Origin: JAWXCM01 sp034408745
GTDB taxonomy: Bacteria > Acidobacteriota > Terriglobia > Bryobacterales > Bryobacteraceae
Assembly: GCA_034408745.1 (NCBI GenBank)
Contig: JAWXCM010000291.1
Coordinates: 1-64,000, forward strand
Direction of reading: 5' to 3'
Length of the DNA stretch: 64,000 bases
The notes under the pieces are model-generated. The model worked only from the letters and a program-made list of their open reading frames with translations, was not told where the DNA came from and did not search any database. A program made the translations under genes and the position numbers. Below, in pieces: positions 1-7,723 of the stretch. Numbering within the stretch: position 1 is the stretch's first letter; the number at the start of each line of letters is the position of its first letter.

Positions 1-78
1 ACCGCCACCACCCAGGACCTGACCTTCACGTGCGGCATGGGAATGTATAAGGGCGCCATCCTCGCCACGCAACCCTAA
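1..78 (+). CDS. C-terminal end of a cupredoxin-like protein (partial)
   Basis: Only the last 25 codons lie in the window; the gene enters from the left edge in frame 1 and stops at TAA 76-78. The visible tail contains FTCGMGMYKG followed by a short beta-strand-like end. A Cys followed closely by Met near the C-terminus is typical of the copper-ligand loop of cupredoxin-like domains (cupredoxin_1 type). I infer a small exported copper-binding or heavy-metal-associated protein. The gene is convergent with the TIR gene, and the two stop codons overlap (75-78). Too little is visible for a firm family call. Confidence 0.5.
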   Translation, partial: TATTQDLTFTCGMGMYKGAILATQP

Positions 79-968
79 TCCGACTTCCGAGCCACCCCCG
101 TGGCCACCCCGCCATCCGGGCCAGTAGATGTCAGAGCAATTTCCCCGCCCCGAATCTCTCCAACAAATCGAATCACCACCGGCGAGCTCTCAAACTGCGG
201 CACGTGCGAAGTCGAAAACACCAGCCGCCCAGCCGCGTCCACGGAGCCTCCTTCAATCACCCCACCACCCGTCGGATACTCCACCTCGCCGCGCAGCACT
301 CCACCAGCCTCCCGAAACCGCAGCCGCACCATATACGGACGCCCCGCCACTCCGCGCTGCATCCGGGCCATCCATGCTCCGTCCATCCGAACCACCGCCT
401 TACTCCGCGAGTTCCACAGCAACAGCCCCCCGCCAAGCAAAGCGATCAGAATGCCAGCGGCAATCACCGCCCAAATCACCGTGTTCCCGTCGCCCCGAAC
501 GCCACGCACCAGCACGCCCGCATCCTCCCCAAATGAAGCGTCGCGAATAGTGACCGCCTGGCGCCGGGCCAGCCCCCGAAGACTTTCCGGCAGCTCCGAC
601 TCGGCCGGCATAACGGCCCCGCCCACCAGCACCGGGATCACGCGGACCCCCCGCCGCAAAGCGGTCGCAATCTCCTGCTCGACAAAGTCCGGTGCCCCGT
701 CACCACGCGCCCGCAGCAGCGAAAGCCAGAGCGGACCAATCACCGCCACCAGCACCTGACACGCGGCAATCCGTTGCTCGATGGCGTCCACAAAGTCCTG
801 GCCCGGCGCGATATCCTCCACATCCATGAAAACGTGATCCGACCCAAACTCCGCGCCAAGCCGGTCAGAGATCCGTCCCGCCGAAGGCGCCGAATCCGGG
901 CGCCGGTAACTGATGAAAATGTTCGCCACTGCTCTGTACAATATCAGTCCGCGACTATCCCGTGACAC
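75..968 (-). CDS. Membrane-anchored TIR-domain protein
   Basis: A 297-residue protein with an N-terminal TIR domain (about residues 15-155). It opens with the FISYRR box at 18-23, followed by MDVEDI at 48-53 and a VEQEI segment around 96-100, where TIR NADases usually carry a conserved glutamate. One strong transmembrane helix spans 163-185. A beta-rich C-terminal domain of about 105 residues follows and would lie outside the cytoplasm. Bacterial TIR domains act as NAD hydrolases or signalling adaptors; which applies here cannot be told from sequence. There is no ATG at the start: GTG 968 is used here, and GTG 926, just before the FISYRR box, is the main alternative. It is transcribed divergently from the gene at 1104. 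Confidence 0.8.
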   Translation of the reverse strand: MSRDSRGLILYRAVANIFISYRRPDSAPSAGRISDRLGAEFGSDHVFMDVEDIAPGQDFVDAIEQRIAACQVLVAVIGPLWLSLLRARGDGAPDFVEQEIATALRRGVRVIPVLVGGAVMPAESELPESLRGLARRQAVTIRDASFGEDAGVLVRGVRGDGNTVIWAVIAAGILIALLGGGLLLWNSRSKAVVRMDGAWMARMQRGVAGRPYMVRLRFREAGGVLRGEVEYPTGGGVIEGGSVDAAGRLVFSTSHVPQFESSPVVIRFVGEIRGGEIALTSTGPDGGVATGVARKSD

Positions 969-985
969 ACCCGGTGCACATTTAA

Positions 986-1013
986 AAAATAATTTTTACT
1001 GGTTCTCTGACAA
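986..1013 (-). promoter_or_regulatory. Possible sigma70-type promoter of the TIR gene
   Basis: Read on the minus strand, TTGTCA (1013-1008) is followed after 16 bases by TATTTT (991-986), within an unusually AT-rich stretch (981-1000) in an otherwise GC-rich window. Transcription would begin near 979, only about ten bases before the GTG at 968, giving an almost leaderless message. That fits the lack of a clear Shine-Dalgarno sequence there. This is a consensus match by eye only. The rest of the 135-bp gap to the gene at 1104 holds nothing else I recognise. Confidence 0.35.
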
Positions 1014-1103
1014 CAACTTACAGCGAAACCCACCACCCAGGCCACCCCCGGTTTTTGGACACCCCTGTGCTAGAGTCTGCGCAGGAAAGGAACAGCAACC
1101 AAC

Positions 1104-1763
1104 ATGGACACCAACACCGACACCAAAAGCGTCTACACCAAAGCCATCGTCCTGAACACCGAGGATCAGGCCGCATATCTGGAAGGCCGGGACATCCTGC
1201 TCGAAGAATGGGACCCCGCAACCCAAACGGAACAGGGCTTCGTAATGGATATCGTCGACGCGAGGTGGCGCCTCAACCGCCTCGGCACCATCGAAACCGC
1301 GGCTCTGGATCTCGAAATGAACGGCGTGCTGCCGCATATCGAAAACCACTTCGAAGACGGGTGCGACATCGAAACTCACACCGCGCTCGGATTCCAGGCT
1401 CTCGCCAACCGTCGGAATATGTTCCAGGCCATCCAGTCCAACATCCGCCAGCAGCACCGCATCATAGACCGTGCCATCAACCAGCTCCTCCGGCTGCGAA
1501 AGATCCGTCCCGTACAACAGCCGCAACCTGTTCTGGCTCAGAACATTAGCGAAATTCGAAGGAACGAACCCAGCAAAGCTGCCGCGCCCGTAATCGAGCT
1601 AAGCAGCAGGCGGCCCACTACGCCGAACCTCGATGGGATTGGTGAACAAGTTGGAGTTGGGAATCAAAATAATCTTCCCTTCGCTCTGCAAAGTCGTGTA
1701 CCGCAGGTCGATCTGCGAAACGATCCCGTCAAACCCGGTGACCGCGATATGATCGCCGCGTGA
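1104..1763 (+). CDS. Conserved hypothetical protein, acidobacterial type
   Basis: 219 residues and predicted soluble, with no signal peptide. The first ~150 residues look genuine: an acidic, helix-rich segment with EDQAAYLEGRDILLEEW, then a VDARWRLNRLGTIE motif. This resembles short helical proteins of unknown function that I associate with Acidobacteriota genomes. An AGGAAAGGA Shine-Dalgarno-like run lies about 14 bases before the ATG, further than usual. The last 55 codons overlap the 3' end of the MscS gene on the other strand by 165 bp and are composed differently (Pro/Asn/Asp-rich). The reading frame may therefore simply run on past an eroded native stop. No function is proposed. Confidence 0.6.
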   Translation: MDTNTDTKSVYTKAIVLNTEDQAAYLEGRDILLEEWDPATQTEQGFVMDIVDARWRLNRLGTIETAALDLEMNGVLPHIENHFEDGCDIETHTALGFQALANRRNMFQAIQSNIRQQHRIIDRAINQLLRLRKIRPVQQPQPVLAQNISEIRRNEPSKAAAPVIELSSRRPTTPNLDGIGEQVGVGNQNNLPFALQSRVPQVDLRNDPVKPGDRDMIAA

Positions 1764-2087
1764 AAAAGGCCGGTACAGCAGGATCAGGATGCCGGCCAGC
1801 AGGTTTGACAGCACATCTCGAAAAGCAAACCCGAGCGCAAACCCGGTAAGCCCAAGTCCCGCCACCAGTGCCGAGACATCTATGCCCAGCGTCCCCAGCG
1901 CCGTAATGGCCCCGAAAACCATCAGCGCAAGGCCAGCCACCCGTCCCAGCAGATCCAGCAGGTCGGCGTTGCCCGGCGGCACGCGGGTGTGAACGCGCGA
2001 GATCACCGCCTGAAGAATTCTGGCGCCGATCCAGAATCCGATGAAGATCACAACAGACGTGCCGAACCGAATGGCCCACCGCTGCAA
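1599..2087 (-). CDS. Short MscS-type mechanosensitive channel
   Basis: A 162-residue protein with three hydrophobic segments (about 6-26, 44-64, 70-100). The third carries the Gly/Ala-rich GLTGFALGFAFRDVLSN pore-helix pattern of MscS, followed by the beta-domain (YRPFSRGDHI, then IPNSNLFTNPIE). It stops straight after the beta-domain, so the C-terminal alpha/beta vestibule of typical MscS proteins (about 280 residues) is missing. The first usual start in frame is TTG 2087, 11 bp after the DUF1501 stop. The AGGAG Shine-Dalgarno is better placed for an in-frame CTG at 2102-2100, which overlaps the DUF1501 TGA; that would add five residues. It is the last gene of the nine-gene operon. Confidence 0.8.
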   Translation of the reverse strand: MQRWAIRFGTSVVIFIGFWIGARILQAVISRVHTRVPPGNADLLDLLGRVAGLALMVFGAITALGTLGIDVSALVAGLGLTGFALGFAFRDVLSNLLAGILILLYRPFSRGDHIAVTGFDGIVSQIDLRYTTLQSEGKIILIPNSNLFTNPIEVRRSGPPAA

Positions 2088-2098
2088 TAGTTCGGCGC

Positions 2099-3469
2099 TC
2101 AGGCCAGAATCTCCTTAACGATTTGTCCGTGCACATCCGTAAGACGGAAATTTCGGCCCTGGAATTTCCAGGTAAGTTTCGTGTGGTCCACGCCCAGGCA
2201 GTGCAGAATCGTGGCCTGCACGTCGTGAACGTGTACCGGCCGCTCGGCGATGTTGTAGCAGTAATCGTCGGTCGAACCCAGCGTCAGCCCAGGCTTCATC
2301 CCGCCGCCCGCAAACCACATGGTGAAGCAGCGCGGATGATGGTCCCGGCCATAATCGTCAGGAGTCAGCTTGCCCTGGCAATACACCGTGCGGCCAAACT
2401 CGCCGCCCCACACCACCAGCGTGTCGTCGAGCATCCCACGCTGCCGCAAATCCTCGATCAGCCCCGCCGACGGCTGGTCGGTCTCCTGGCATCGACGCGG
2501 CAAGCCCTTCGGCAAACCGCCGTGATGATCCCAGTCGCGGTGATACAGCTGTATGAAACGAACCCCGCGCTCGGCCAGCCGGCGCGCAAGGAGGCAATTA
2601 TAGGCAAACGAACCCGGCTTGCGAGCGTCCGGGCCGTACAGCTCGAACGTGCTCGCGGGTTCTTTCGACAGGTCGGTCAGTTCCGGCACCGACGTCTGCA
2701 TCCGGAACGCCATCTCGTACTGCGCGATTCGTGTCGCCGTTTCCGGATCGCCATAGTCGGCGAGCTTCTGCTCGTTCAACGTCTTCAGCGTGTCCAGATA
2801 GACGCGCCGGTTCTCCGCCGGGAAACCTTCCGGGTTCGACAGGTACAGCACCGGGTCGCCGACCGAGCGGAACTTCACGCCCTGGTACCGGCTCGGCAAA
2901 AACCCGCTGCCCCAGAGCCGGTCGTACAACGGCTGGCCGGTGCCTCCCGAGCCCGGTGAAATCATCACCACAAAAGCAGGCAGATCCTGCGTCTCCGCCC
3001 CGAGCCCGTAGGACACCCAGGAGCCCATGCTCGGCCGCCCCGCTATCTGCGATCCGGTCTGAAAAAACGTGACCGCCGGATCGTGGTTGATCGCCTCGGT
3101 GTAGCAGGATTTCACGAAGGTCAGCCGGTCCACCATCTTCGCCGTGTGCGGAAGCAGTTCGCTGACCCACGCGCCCGATTTTCCATGCTGGGCGAAGCTG
3201 TACTTCGATGGCACCACCGGGAAGCTGGCCTGCGCCGACGACATAGTCGTCAGCCTCTGGCCGGCCCGCACCGACGCCGGCAGTTCCGTGCCCTGCATCC
3301 TGGTAAGCCGGGGCTTGTAGTCGAACAGTTCCATCTGCGAAGGACCGCCAGACTGGAACAGATAAATCACCCGCTTCGCCTTCGGGGCGAAGTTCGGTCC
3401 GGTAGCGGCGCTCAATGAAGCCACCGCGGCACCGGCCAGAAAATGTCGTCGAGTGATCGGTTGCATCAT
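2099..3469 (-). CDS. DUF1501 protein, Tat-exported (module A)
   Basis: 456 residues. The N-terminus has a twin-arginine signal (TRRHFL at 6-11, then an Ala-rich h-region). DUF1501 hallmarks follow: SGGPSQMELFDYKP near residue 40, GSGFLPSRYQG, LARRLAERGVRF, VVWGGEFGRT, GRDHHPRCFT and a C-terminal NFRLTDVHG. DUF1501 is, to my knowledge, a distant relative of the alkaline phosphatase/sulfatase superfamily, but no member's reaction is firmly known. Its start codon overlaps the PSD1 stop by one base (TAATG), so the two are translationally coupled. It is closely similar to the DUF1501 at 62333-63766, sharing long identical stretches, and more distant from the copies at 29361 and 46793. Confidence 0.92.
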   Translation of the reverse strand: MMQPITRRHFLAGAAVASLSAATGPNFAPKAKRVIYLFQSGGPSQMELFDYKPRLTRMQGTELPASVRAGQRLTTMSSAQASFPVVPSKYSFAQHGKSGAWVSELLPHTAKMVDRLTFVKSCYTEAINHDPAVTFFQTGSQIAGRPSMGSWVSYGLGAETQDLPAFVVMISPGSGGTGQPLYDRLWGSGFLPSRYQGVKFRSVGDPVLYLSNPEGFPAENRRVYLDTLKTLNEQKLADYGDPETATRIAQYEMAFRMQTSVPELTDLSKEPASTFELYGPDARKPGSFAYNCLLARRLAERGVRFIQLYHRDWDHHGGLPKGLPRRCQETDQPSAGLIEDLRQRGMLDDTLVVWGGEFGRTVYCQGKLTPDDYGRDHHPRCFTMWFAGGGMKPGLTLGSTDDYCYNIAERPVHVHDVQATILHCLGVDHTKLTWKFQGRNFRLTDVHGQIVKEILA

Positions 3470-6462
3470 TACTCCTTCGTGACCGCCTCGTCGAGATTCA
3501 GAACAATGCCCGCGATCCCGGCATAAGCCGCCAGCTCAGGCCCCGGGCCGGTGGGCTTCGACGTCCCGTGCGCCACAAACTGCTCGGCCTTTGCCGGATT
3601 CTGGGCATAATAAGCGCGAAACCGCTCCAGCGCCGCGCTCAGTGCCCGGACTTCCTCAGGCTTCGGATCGCGCGCCAGTACCAGCCGGAACGCGTGCGCA
3701 ATCCTTGACTCCGCGCTCGCCCCGCCGTCGGCAAGAAGCCGCTCGGCCAGTCGCCGCGAGGCCTCCACATACGTGACCTCGTTCATCAGGTTCAACGCCT
3801 GCAACGGCGTGTTGGTCCGATTCTCCCGAACCGTACAAACCTCGCGAGTCGGCGAATCGAAATTGACCATCGACGGTGGAGCAATCGTCCGCCGCCAGTA
3901 TGAATAAAGGCTGCGGCGATACAGACCTTCGCCAGTGTCCTGTTTGTAAGAGTTGTACTCGGAGCTCGAGGTGAGTTCCTGCCAAAGTCCAGGCGGCTGA
4001 TACGGCATCACCGACGGTCCGCCAACCTTGTCCACCAGCAGCCCCGAGGCCGCCAGAGCCTGGTCTCGAATCATCTCCGCGCTCAGACGGAACCGGGCCC
4101 CGCGGGCCAGCAGCCGGTTCTCCGGATCGCGCTGCAGTAACTCGGGAGTAACTCGCGAGGACTGCCTGTAAGTCGCGCTTGTAACCATGGTGCGGAGCAT
4201 GTGCTTCACGCCCCAGCCCGAGTCCATGAACTCGACCGCAAGCCAGTCGAGCAGATCCTGGTTACCAGGCCACTCGCCCTGCGAGCCCAGGTCCTCCACG
4301 GTCTTCACAATGCCGGTGCCGAACAGCATCGCCCACCAGCGGTTCACCGTCGTACGGGCCGTCAGTGGGTTCTTGCGGTCCACCAGCCACTGCGCCAGCC
4401 CAAGCCGGTTGCGCGGATACGATTCCGGCATCGCGCCCAGCACCGCCGGAACCGCGCGAGCCACCTTGTCGCCATGCGCATCATAAGCGCCGCGCTTGAG
4501 AATGAACGTGTCGCGAACCTCGTCCCGTTCGCGCATCACCATTGTCTCGGGAAGGCTCGCCGCATACTTGTTGCGCTCCGCTTCAGCCGCCGCAAGAGCC
4601 GCCCGAGTCGACCGAATCACCGGAGCCGCCGCCGTGTCCAGATAGCAAAGCCGCAGGGCCGTTTCCTGGGCAGCCGATCGCTTCTTCAACGCGGCAAGTT
4701 GTTCCACCGGCTCACTGACCGTCAGTGCCGCGACCTCGTCCGCCGTCAGAACGCGGGTGTAAACACGAACGTCTTCCAGCGAGCCCTGGAACCGCATTCC
4801 GCCGCCAGCGCCAAGCCGCCAGGGCAACTTCGTGCTCAGCGGGTTGAGCAGTTGATCCATCAGGACCGTGACTTCCTGAGGCTTGCCGTCCACGTAGACG
4901 CGCACGCCGGACGCGCGCCTCTTGCCGTCGTAGCTGACAGCCACGTGCTGCCATTCGTTAAGCTTCAGCGGCTGGACCGTTTCCAGTCGCAACGCAAGGT
5001 CGGACCACCGGAACGTGATGTGCAGCCGGAGCTTGCCGTTCAGGATGTAGAGGGCATGTTGCAGGCCCTCGAAGTCGTCCTCGCCTTTGGAGAGCAGTGC
5101 ACCGTTCGGAGTCTCCGGACGGACGCGCGCGGAAAACGTGAACGGGTCCTGATAGTTGAACTTCGGCCCGTCAGCCAGCTCAGTGAACGCTTTGCCGTCG
5201 AAGCTCTTCTGCTCAGCCACACGCAGGCCGAGGCCGTCGCTGACAGTCCAGCCCGGAGCCTTGATCTGCTGTTCCCATTTGCGCTGCAGCTTCGGTAAAT
5301 CGCGGGCAGCCTTGTCCGCAGCCGCCCGAGCCGCGGCAACCTTGTCGTCGAGTTCGGCCAGCCGTTTGGCTTCGTTTTGTCGAGGCGCCTTCATCAGCGG
5401 GTCTTCGTTGCCGAAGTTCCACACGAAGCCCCGCTCCGGAACGTTGTTGAAGAAGGAGAACAGCGAGTAGTAGTCTTTCTGCGGCACCGGATCGAACTTG
5501 TGATCGTGGCAGCGCGCGCAGCCCACGGTCAGCCCGAGCCATACCGTCGACGTCGTCTCAGTCCGGTCCGCCACATACTCCACGCGGAGCTCTTCGTCGA
5601 TGCTGCCGCCCTCGGCACTCGTACGGTTGTTGCGGTGGAACCCGGTCGCAATCAGTTGCTCAGTCGTAGGGTTCGGCAGCAGATCGCCGGCAAGCTGATC
5701 GATGGTGAACCGGTCATACGGCATGTCCTTGTGGAATGCGTCGATCACCCAGTCGCGCCACCGCCACATCGTGCGAGGCCCGTCTGTCTGATACCCGTTC
5801 GTATCGGCATAGCGAGCCGCTTCCAGCCAGCGAATCGCCATCCGCTCGGCATAGCGCGTCGATGCAAGCAGCCGGTCGACCACCTTGTCGTAAGCCTTCG
5901 GGGAAGCGTCGCCGACGAACGCCTCCACCTCGGCGGGAGTCGGCGGCAGGCCAGTCAAGTCGAGAGTCACGCGGCGGATCAGCGTTCGGCGATCCGCCTC
6001 GGGCGAGGGTTTCAGCCCCTCGCGTTCCAGCCGGTTCAGAACGAACCGGTCAATCGGATTCCGCGCCCATGCCGAGTTCTGCACAGCAGACAGCGCAGGC
6101 CGCACAGGAGGAATGAAGGACCAATGCTTTTCGTATTTCGCCCCCTCAGTGATCCACTGCCGGATCATCGCAACGTCCGAGGCAGGCAGCGCATCGTGGC
6201 CCAGGTACGCCGGAGGCATGCGCAGCGTCTTGCTGGTGGAGATCAGCCGCTTGTAAACGGGGCTCGCCTCGGCATCGCCCGCGAGGATCGAAGCGCCCGC
6301 ACCGCCCTCGACATCCAGGCGCATCTTCGTCTTCCGGTTGTTGCCGTCCGGCCCGTGGCAGGCGTAGCACCGGTCGGACAAAATGGGCCGCACGTCGCGG
6401 TTGAACCGGACCTCAGCGAACGCGGTACCAGCAAACAACAGGAGGACAACAAACCGATGCAT
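3469..6462 (-). CDS. PSD1 protein: cytochrome c + DUF1549 + LamG-like + DUF1553 (module A)
   Basis: 997 residues with a short Sec signal (MHRFVVLLLFAGTAFA). Order of parts: PSCyt1 cytochrome-c-like domain with CYACHG; DUF1549 with LTGLPPTPAEVEAF and a second haem-type motif CARCHDHKFDP; a concanavalin/LamG-like beta-sandwich in the middle (VYVDGKPQEV, LEDVRVYTRVL); then DUF1553 with NRWWAMLFGTGIV and VRENRTNTPLQALNLMNEVTYVEA. The family is abundant in Planctomycetota, Verrucomicrobiota and Acidobacteriota and has no assigned reaction. I use ATG 6462 instead of 6492 because the signal peptide begins there, 4 bases after the upstream stop. Sits between the FGE-fold gene and its DUF1501 partner. 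Confidence 0.9.
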   Translation of the reverse strand: MHRFVVLLLFAGTAFAEVRFNRDVRPILSDRCYACHGPDGNNRKTKMRLDVEGGAGASILAGDAEASPVYKRLISTSKTLRMPPAYLGHDALPASDVAMIRQWITEGAKYEKHWSFIPPVRPALSAVQNSAWARNPIDRFVLNRLEREGLKPSPEADRRTLIRRVTLDLTGLPPTPAEVEAFVGDASPKAYDKVVDRLLASTRYAERMAIRWLEAARYADTNGYQTDGPRTMWRWRDWVIDAFHKDMPYDRFTIDQLAGDLLPNPTTEQLIATGFHRNNRTSAEGGSIDEELRVEYVADRTETTSTVWLGLTVGCARCHDHKFDPVPQKDYYSLFSFFNNVPERGFVWNFGNEDPLMKAPRQNEAKRLAELDDKVAAARAAADKAARDLPKLQRKWEQQIKAPGWTVSDGLGLRVAEQKSFDGKAFTELADGPKFNYQDPFTFSARVRPETPNGALLSKGEDDFEGLQHALYILNGKLRLHITFRWSDLALRLETVQPLKLNEWQHVAVSYDGKRRASGVRVYVDGKPQEVTVLMDQLLNPLSTKLPWRLGAGGGMRFQGSLEDVRVYTRVLTADEVAALTVSEPVEQLAALKKRSAAQETALRLCYLDTAAAPVIRSTRAALAAAEAERNKYAASLPETMVMRERDEVRDTFILKRGAYDAHGDKVARAVPAVLGAMPESYPRNRLGLAQWLVDRKNPLTARTTVNRWWAMLFGTGIVKTVEDLGSQGEWPGNQDLLDWLAVEFMDSGWGVKHMLRTMVTSATYRQSSRVTPELLQRDPENRLLARGARFRLSAEMIRDQALAASGLLVDKVGGPSVMPYQPPGLWQELTSSSEYNSYKQDTGEGLYRRSLYSYWRRTIAPPSMVNFDSPTREVCTVRENRTNTPLQALNLMNEVTYVEASRRLAERLLADGGASAESRIAHAFRLVLARDPKPEEVRALSAALERFRAYYAQNPAKAEQFVAHGTSKPTGPGPELAAYAGIAGIVLNLDEAVTKE

Positions 6463-6466
6463 ATTC

Positions 6467-7723
6467 TTACTGCTCGTCGTGTTCGACACCATTATTCCAG
6501 TAGCCGAACATCGTGTCGGACTGTGGCACTTTCACCGGCCGCACCAGACGGAACCCCAGCCACTGCGCGTCGGTCATGTACCAGATGCTCTTGGGCAGTT
6601 GCGGATCCTGCTGCTTCCATGTCGCGTCCGACGCCACCCGCACCGTGCAGTTCAGTTCCGCCGCAGCGTCGTTCCACGATCCGCCCCGAACCGCGTGCGG
6701 ATACGGCATCGTCGATCTCACCCACGGATTATCGACCACTCCGGAAGCCTCATACGGGCCGTACTGATCGAGCGTCCACTCCATCACGTTGCCCAGCATG
6801 TCGTACAAGCCCCAGGCATTCGGCTGCTTTTTGCCTATCAGCTGGTACTTGCCGTTGCTGTTGCCCGAATGCCACGCGTCCGTCTGGCCCGTTCCTCCGG
6901 CGCGGCAAGCGTACTCCCACTCGGCTTCAGTCGGCAGGCGGTAGAACTCGCCAGTCCTGGCGCTGAGCCACTCGGCGTACTTATTGGCCGCATGCTGCGT
7001 CATGCTGATCGCGGGAAACCCGTTGATCCCCATGCCAAAGCTCATCTCGACGTAGGGCCGAGTCGGCCCGGCGACTGCGTCCACAATGGCGTCTTTGGTC
7101 GGCGTACGGCCGGTCTGCGTCTGGAACATGAACAGCCGGTATTCGTCCCATGTCACTTCATGGGCCTGCATCCAGAACGTGTCGACCCTCACCTTGCGAG
7201 GCCCCATCTGGAACTCGCCGGCCGGCACGGGAACCATCTCGTACTGCACGGCCGAGTTCGGGATTGTGATGCTGTACTTCGCACCCGGATTCGCCGCGGA
7301 GGGCCTGGCCGTAATGCGCGCGTGGATCTTGCGGACGGTATCGTTTTCATCTGCCGGTCCGGTAGCCGGGCCAGTCTTCAGAGCGACACCGGCGGGCCAG
7401 ACGGCGCCCGCCTCGATCCACTGGCGAAGCTTCGCCAGTTGCGGCTCGGGAAGACGCGGACCGCCCGGAGGCATCGCGCCGCGCTTGTCCGAAGGGAGTG
7501 CCGCGAGTGTGTACAGTGTGCTGGCATCGGGTTTGCCCGGCACCACCACTTTCTTGTCGAGCAGGGACTGACGCGACACAATCGCCAGCCCCCCTGCCGC
7601 GCGGGCCTGGCTGTGACAGGCCGCGCAGTGCGATTCAAGCAGCGGCGCGATATCGGCCGCAAAGTCTGCTCCAGAGGCCGCTGAGCCCGCAAGCAGCAAA
7701 GCGAGGGAAAAACGTGCGTGCAT
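6467..7723 (-). CDS. Cytochrome-c/FGE-sulfatase-fold fusion protein
   Basis: 418 residues. A Sec signal (1-19) is followed by a PSCyt1-like domain with CAACHS (33-38) and a conserved MPPGG stretch, then an FGE-sulfatase (SUMF1-like) domain with EFQMGPRKV, YRLPTEAEWEYACRAGG, LYDMLGNVMEWT and AVRGGSWNDAAAELNC. In true formylglycine-generating enzymes two reactive cysteines follow the RGGS(W/F) motif (L-C-H-x-S-Y-C). Here those positions are Asp and Leu, so catalytic sulfatase activation is unlikely despite the sulfatase in the same operon. The fold is also common in non-enzymatic exported proteins. Its start overlaps the preceding stop (TGATG). Confidence 0.85.
   Translation of the reverse strand: MHARFSLALLLAGSAASGADFAADIAPLLESHCAACHSQARAAGGLAIVSRQSLLDKKVVVPGKPDASTLYTLAALPSDKRGAMPPGGPRLPEPQLAKLRQWIEAGAVWPAGVALKTGPATGPADENDTVRKIHARITARPSAANPGAKYSITIPNSAVQYEMVPVPAGEFQMGPRKVRVDTFWMQAHEVTWDEYRLFMFQTQTGRTPTKDAIVDAVAGPTRPYVEMSFGMGINGFPAISMTQHAANKYAEWLSARTGEFYRLPTEAEWEYACRAGGTGQTDAWHSGNSNGKYQLIGKKQPNAWGLYDMLGNVMEWTLDQYGPYEASGVVDNPWVRSTMPYPHAVRGGSWNDAAAELNCTVRVASDATWKQQDPQLPKSIWYMTDAQWLGFRLVRPVKVPQSDTMFGYWNNGVEHDEQ

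Noticed and set aside
6467..7723. Active formylglycine-generating enzyme for the sulfatase
   Set aside because: The two catalytic cysteines after RGGSW are absent.
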